NCBI GenBank assembly: GCA_045631305.1
Contig: JAZQUM010000085.1
Span: 1-6,024, forward strand
DNA length: 6,024 nucleotides
DNA from: JAZQUM01 sp045631305
GTDB lineage: Bacteria > Bacillota > Clostridia > Oscillospirales > Oscillospiraceae
Direction of reading: 5' to 3'
The position numbers and the translations under genes were made by a program. Below the pieces are notes generated by a model, which did no database searches, was not told where the DNA came from, and saw only the letters and a program-made list of their open reading frames with translations. Positions within the stretch are counted from its first letter, which is position 1. Every line of letters starts with the position of its first letter. Of this stretch, positions 5,066 to 6,024 are shown piece by piece.

Positions 5066-5097
5066 CAGCCTATCATATAGGAAAGCGGGGCGAACCT

Positions 5098-5982
5098 ATG
5101 CTGCACTCCACCATCCATAACCGTCACCTTCGATTGCTGACAGGTATTGTGGGTATGCTGATTTCTGCCTGTGGCACCAACCTCTTCATCGTGCCCATCG
5201 GTTTTTACTCCAGCGGACTTATGGGCGCCTGCCAGATCATCCGTACCCTTTTGGTACGCTACGCAGGATTGCAGCTGGGCAGCTTTGATATTGCAGGTCT
5301 TATTTATTATGCGTTGAATATCCCCCTCTTCTTTATCGCATATAGAGAACTGGGCAAGAAATTCGTAGGAAAAACTCTGGTCTGCACCACAGCAAGCACC
5401 CTTTTCCTCACTTTGATCCCCATTCCTACAACCCCTCTGGTCTCCGACCCTCTCACCTGCTGCTTGCTTGGCAGCATCTGCTTTGGCACCGGCGCGGGTC
5501 TGGCACTGACCTGCGGCTGCAGCGGCGGCGGGCTTGATATTATCGGTCTTTGCCTCACCAAGCGGGGCACCGGCTTCACTGTAGGCCGTTTCTCCCTGAG
5601 CTTCAACGCCGTTCTCTACACCATCTGCTTCTTCCTCTTCGACGTGACCACCGTGATCTACTCCGTAATCTACATGGTCTTTACTTCCATCCTTGTAGAC
5701 CGCTCTCACCAGCAAAACATTAACGTGCAGGTAATGATCTTCACCAAAAACGATTCCGATGACCTTCCTCAGGAAATCATGACCCGCGCAGGCCGCGGCG
5801 TCACCTATTGGGAAGGCACGGGTGCTTACACCAAAGAAGGCGTCCGCGTTCTTTGCGTGTGCGTTTCCAAATACGAGATCGACGATCTTAAATCCACCGT
5901 CCGCGAGTTTGACCCCAATGCCTTTTTCATGGTGCAGGAAGGCATCGGCATCACGGGCAACTTTATGAAAAAACTGGGATAA
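5098..5982 (+). CDS. YitT-family membrane protein (DUF161 plus C-terminal DUF2179)
   Basis: 294 residues, normal length for the family. An N-terminal membrane domain has about five hydrophobic segments, with NLFIVPIGFYSSGLMGACQ (28-46), NIPLFFIAYRELGKKF (74-89) and the glycine-rich CGCSGGGLDIIGL (139-151), all typical of YitT proteins. After VDRSHQQNINVQVMIFTKN (200-218) comes a soluble C-terminal domain of DUF2179 type with GRGVTYWEGTGAYT (232-245) and a final EGIGITGNFMKKLG. The family is widespread in Firmicutes; its biochemical role is not established, and transport has been suggested for members. The ATG fits the usual N-terminus, but the ribosome binding site is weak: only GGGG at 7 nt and AGGA about 15 nt upstream. 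It is monocistronic as far as seen; only 42 bases follow and no complete terminator is visible in them. Confidence 0.88.
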   Translation: MLHSTIHNRHLRLLTGIVGMLISACGTNLFIVPIGFYSSGLMGACQIIRTLLVRYAGLQLGSFDIAGLIYYALNIPLFFIAYRELGKKFVGKTLVCTTASTLFLTLIPIPTTPLVSDPLTCCLLGSICFGTGAGLALTCGCSGGGLDIIGLCLTKRGTGFTVGRFSLSFNAVLYTICFFLFDVTTVIYSVIYMVFTSILVDRSHQQNINVQVMIFTKNDSDDLPQEIMTRAGRGVTYWEGTGAYTKEGVRVLCVCVSKYEIDDLKSTVREFDPNAFFMVQEGIGITGNFMKKLG

Positions 5983-6024
5983 CACAAAACCGCCGTTTAA
6001 GTCGGATCGTAGCCATGTCGTTCT

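Noticed and set aside
4608..5080. Plus-strand reading frames across the two tRNA genes (translations such as GMVDSNHRRR and GFEPPTC)
   Set aside because: Well-known spurious peptides from translating tRNA complements.
5065..5985. Minus-strand reading frame (306 codons) opposite the YitT-family gene
   Set aside because: A mirror of a real gene with clear motifs and promoter; the translation is low-complexity Ala/Gly/Asp/His.
5983..6024. AAAACCGCCG after the YitT-family stop as a terminator arm
   Set aside because: It resembles the left arm of the 2089-2119 terminator, but no matching right arm or T-run is present before the window ends.

Overview
The window looks like chromosome from an anaerobic Firmicute of the class Clostridia, moderately GC-rich in its genes. 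Signs are strong GGAGG-type ribosome binding sites, sigma-A promoters, intrinsic terminators with U-tracts, tRNA genes with encoded CCA, and YitT- and YfcC-family membrane proteins. The order or family is a guess (possibly Oscillospirales). I see no insertion sequence, phage gene or CRISPR array.

Left part (1-2119), minus strand: a two-gene operon for the alpha and beta subunits of a thiamine-diphosphate E1 2-oxo acid or acetoin dehydrogenase. The genes are joined by a TAATG overlap, and beta runs off the left edge. The promoter region carries three short palindromes that look like operators. E2 and E3 genes would be expected beyond position 1.

Middle (2089-3591), minus strand: a separately transcribed YfcC-family membrane transporter with its own promoter (TTGAAA-16-TATAAT) and its own terminator.

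The stretch 3595-4141 has no credible protein gene but is not empty. On the plus strand it holds a strong extended -10 promoter, about 220 nt of highly foldable sequence and an 18-bp terminator stem, which together make a stand-alone structured RNA of about 278 nt. It is not 6S, SRP, RNase P or tmRNA by their usual hallmarks. A raiA-type clostridial RNA is the named class I would test first. On the minus strand, the same stretch has a terminator at 3650-3679 with a promoter-like sequence just upstream.

Right part (4151-6024): a GNAT acetyltransferase on the minus strand, then a minus-strand tRNA-Thr(UGU)/tRNA-Tyr(GUA) transcription unit with promoter and terminator. A YitT-family membrane protein is transcribed divergently on the plus strand. 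The tRNA promoter and the ncRNA promoter are strikingly alike, which suggests that the ncRNA is an abundant, growth-regulated stable RNA.
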